In this document: in pieces, positions 63,401-64,000 of the stretch
Layout: each line of letters begins with the position of its first letter
How positions within the stretch are numbered: the stretch's first letter is position 1
Made by a program: the position numbers and the translations under genes
The notes under the pieces: generated by a model
Told to the model about the DNA's origin: nothing
Databases searched by the model: none
The model's input: the letters and a program-made list of their open reading frames with translations, nothing else
DNA from: Takifugu bimaculatus
Lineage: Eukaryota > Chordata > Actinopteri > Tetraodontiformes > Tetraodontidae
Assembly: GCA_004026145.2 (NCBI GenBank)
Contig: CP034975.1
Location: forward strand, 873,898 to 937,897
DNA length: 64,000 nucleotides
Direction: 5' to 3'

Positions 63401-63986
63401 ATTTCACGAAAAAAGGTCTTAAAAAAAGTCCTTTGATAAACTATTCATTTTAAAGAGAAGTTTATTGTATAATAAAGCTGTTTTTGGTTAGGATCTGGCA
63501 GTCCTGCACAGCAACAGATCCACAAATTACTGTCTGATGTTCTTGGTGGCTACAACTGTGTTCGAGTAGAGGGTACCACGCCGTACTCTTACACCATCGG
63601 TGAGTACTATTTCAACATTTATTTGATGATGTTTGTATATTTAACTAAGTTTAAGATTATTTAATGTGTGATCATAAACTGCTGAACCCATTAAAAAAGA
63701 CATTTGTAGAGTATTTTTACTCTAGTTGGTACCCTCTGATCTGGAGAGAACCAGCTAGTGCTAATACCAAAACAGAAACGTTAGCAGAAAGGGTTTCTGA
63801 CTGTTTTTTAGAGAACTGTATATTATGTGACGTGTTTCCAGATTTTGAATGCATCCTGGATGCACATATGCAGCCGCTACCATTCAGTGAACCTGCCACA
63901 CTGCAGATCTCCAACAGAGGAAAGGTTCACTGGGCAACAAATTCAATGGAAAGAGTCAAGGAGGATCTGCCTCCTGGAGCCCAGCG
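60486..63986 (+). CDS. fastkd1: FAST kinase domain-containing protein 1 (partial, one apparent frameshift)
   Basis: FASTKD1 is a mitochondrial RNA-binding regulator of mitochondrial mRNA levels. Twelve exons are visible: 60486-60820, 60906-60974, 61059-61184, 61271-61670, 61777-61887, 62086-62217, 62304-62790, 62887-63001, 63070-63198, 63284-63415, 63492-63599, 63842-63986. The N-terminus (MFRFRFVQSCLRRLLHGG) is basic and lacks acids, as in a mitochondrial targeting signal. Family words include SHPQFLTLRVLAENK, TKLFVGLGPMASQETK, LSLLPSPRLDE, FSVLNYDP and RAVCLECPEFQVPWFHERYC. Exon 4 is 400 nt; removing one base from the CCC at 61528-61530 restores both the frame and the phase to exon 5. The last exons with the RAP domain lie past the right edge. 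Confidence 0.93.
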
Positions 63987-64000
63987 GTATGTGTAGCATG

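Noticed and set aside
1..64000. A new multi-gene system (defence island, biosynthetic cluster, viral insertion)
   Set aside because: All coding content is explained by nine vertebrate genes in a conserved order. I saw no reverse transcriptase, transposase, viral or prokaryotic-type genes.

Overview
This is a gene-dense stretch of vertebrate nuclear DNA. Every gene has split exons with GT-AG introns and vertebrate orthologues. Introns are short (a 39-exon ubr3 fits in about 24 kb) and simple repeats are frequent, so I infer a teleost with a compact, pufferfish-like genome. No species can be fixed from the sequence. I see no prokaryotic, viral or CRISPR content. I do not find a new multi-gene system; the window is a conserved vertebrate neighbourhood with some oddities.

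Layout, left to right: the 5' (kinase-domain) exons of myo3b (-), which runs off the left edge; complete ubr3 (-, 11723-35889, 39 coding exons, 1843 aa); a shared start region; mettl5 (+, 37010-38547); ssb/La (-, 38638-41641); klhl23 (-, 43553-45567); phgdh (-, 46794-51005); cfap210/ccdc173 (+, 52095-54515); ppig (-, 55317-59075); and fastkd1 (+, from 60486), which runs off the right edge before its C-terminal RAP exons. From memory, human 2q31.1 has the same order in mirror image (FASTKD1-PPIG-CFAP210-PHOSPHO2-KLHL23-SSB-METTL5-UBR3-MYO3B). The exception is phgdh, which is on chromosome 1 in human and here lies between klhl23 and cfap210.

The genes share a neighbourhood rather than a pathway. 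Three pairs start head to head across about 1.0-1.4 kb (ubr3/mettl5, phgdh/cfap210, ppig/fastkd1), which suits shared promoters. Two pairs end tail to tail (mettl5/ssb, cfap210/ppig).

Exon models were built by splice-site phase and protein similarity read by eye. ubr3, mettl5, ssb, klhl23 and ppig join into exact open frames. phgdh (two sites), cfap210 (two) and fastkd1 (one) each need removal of one base from a short homopolymer. That points to sequence error or, less likely, real gene damage. Non-coding features include two diverged copies of an unrecognised about 250-270 bp repeat flanking mettl5-ssb, an inverted-arm repeat inside a ppig intron, several microsatellites, and short telomere-like tracts.
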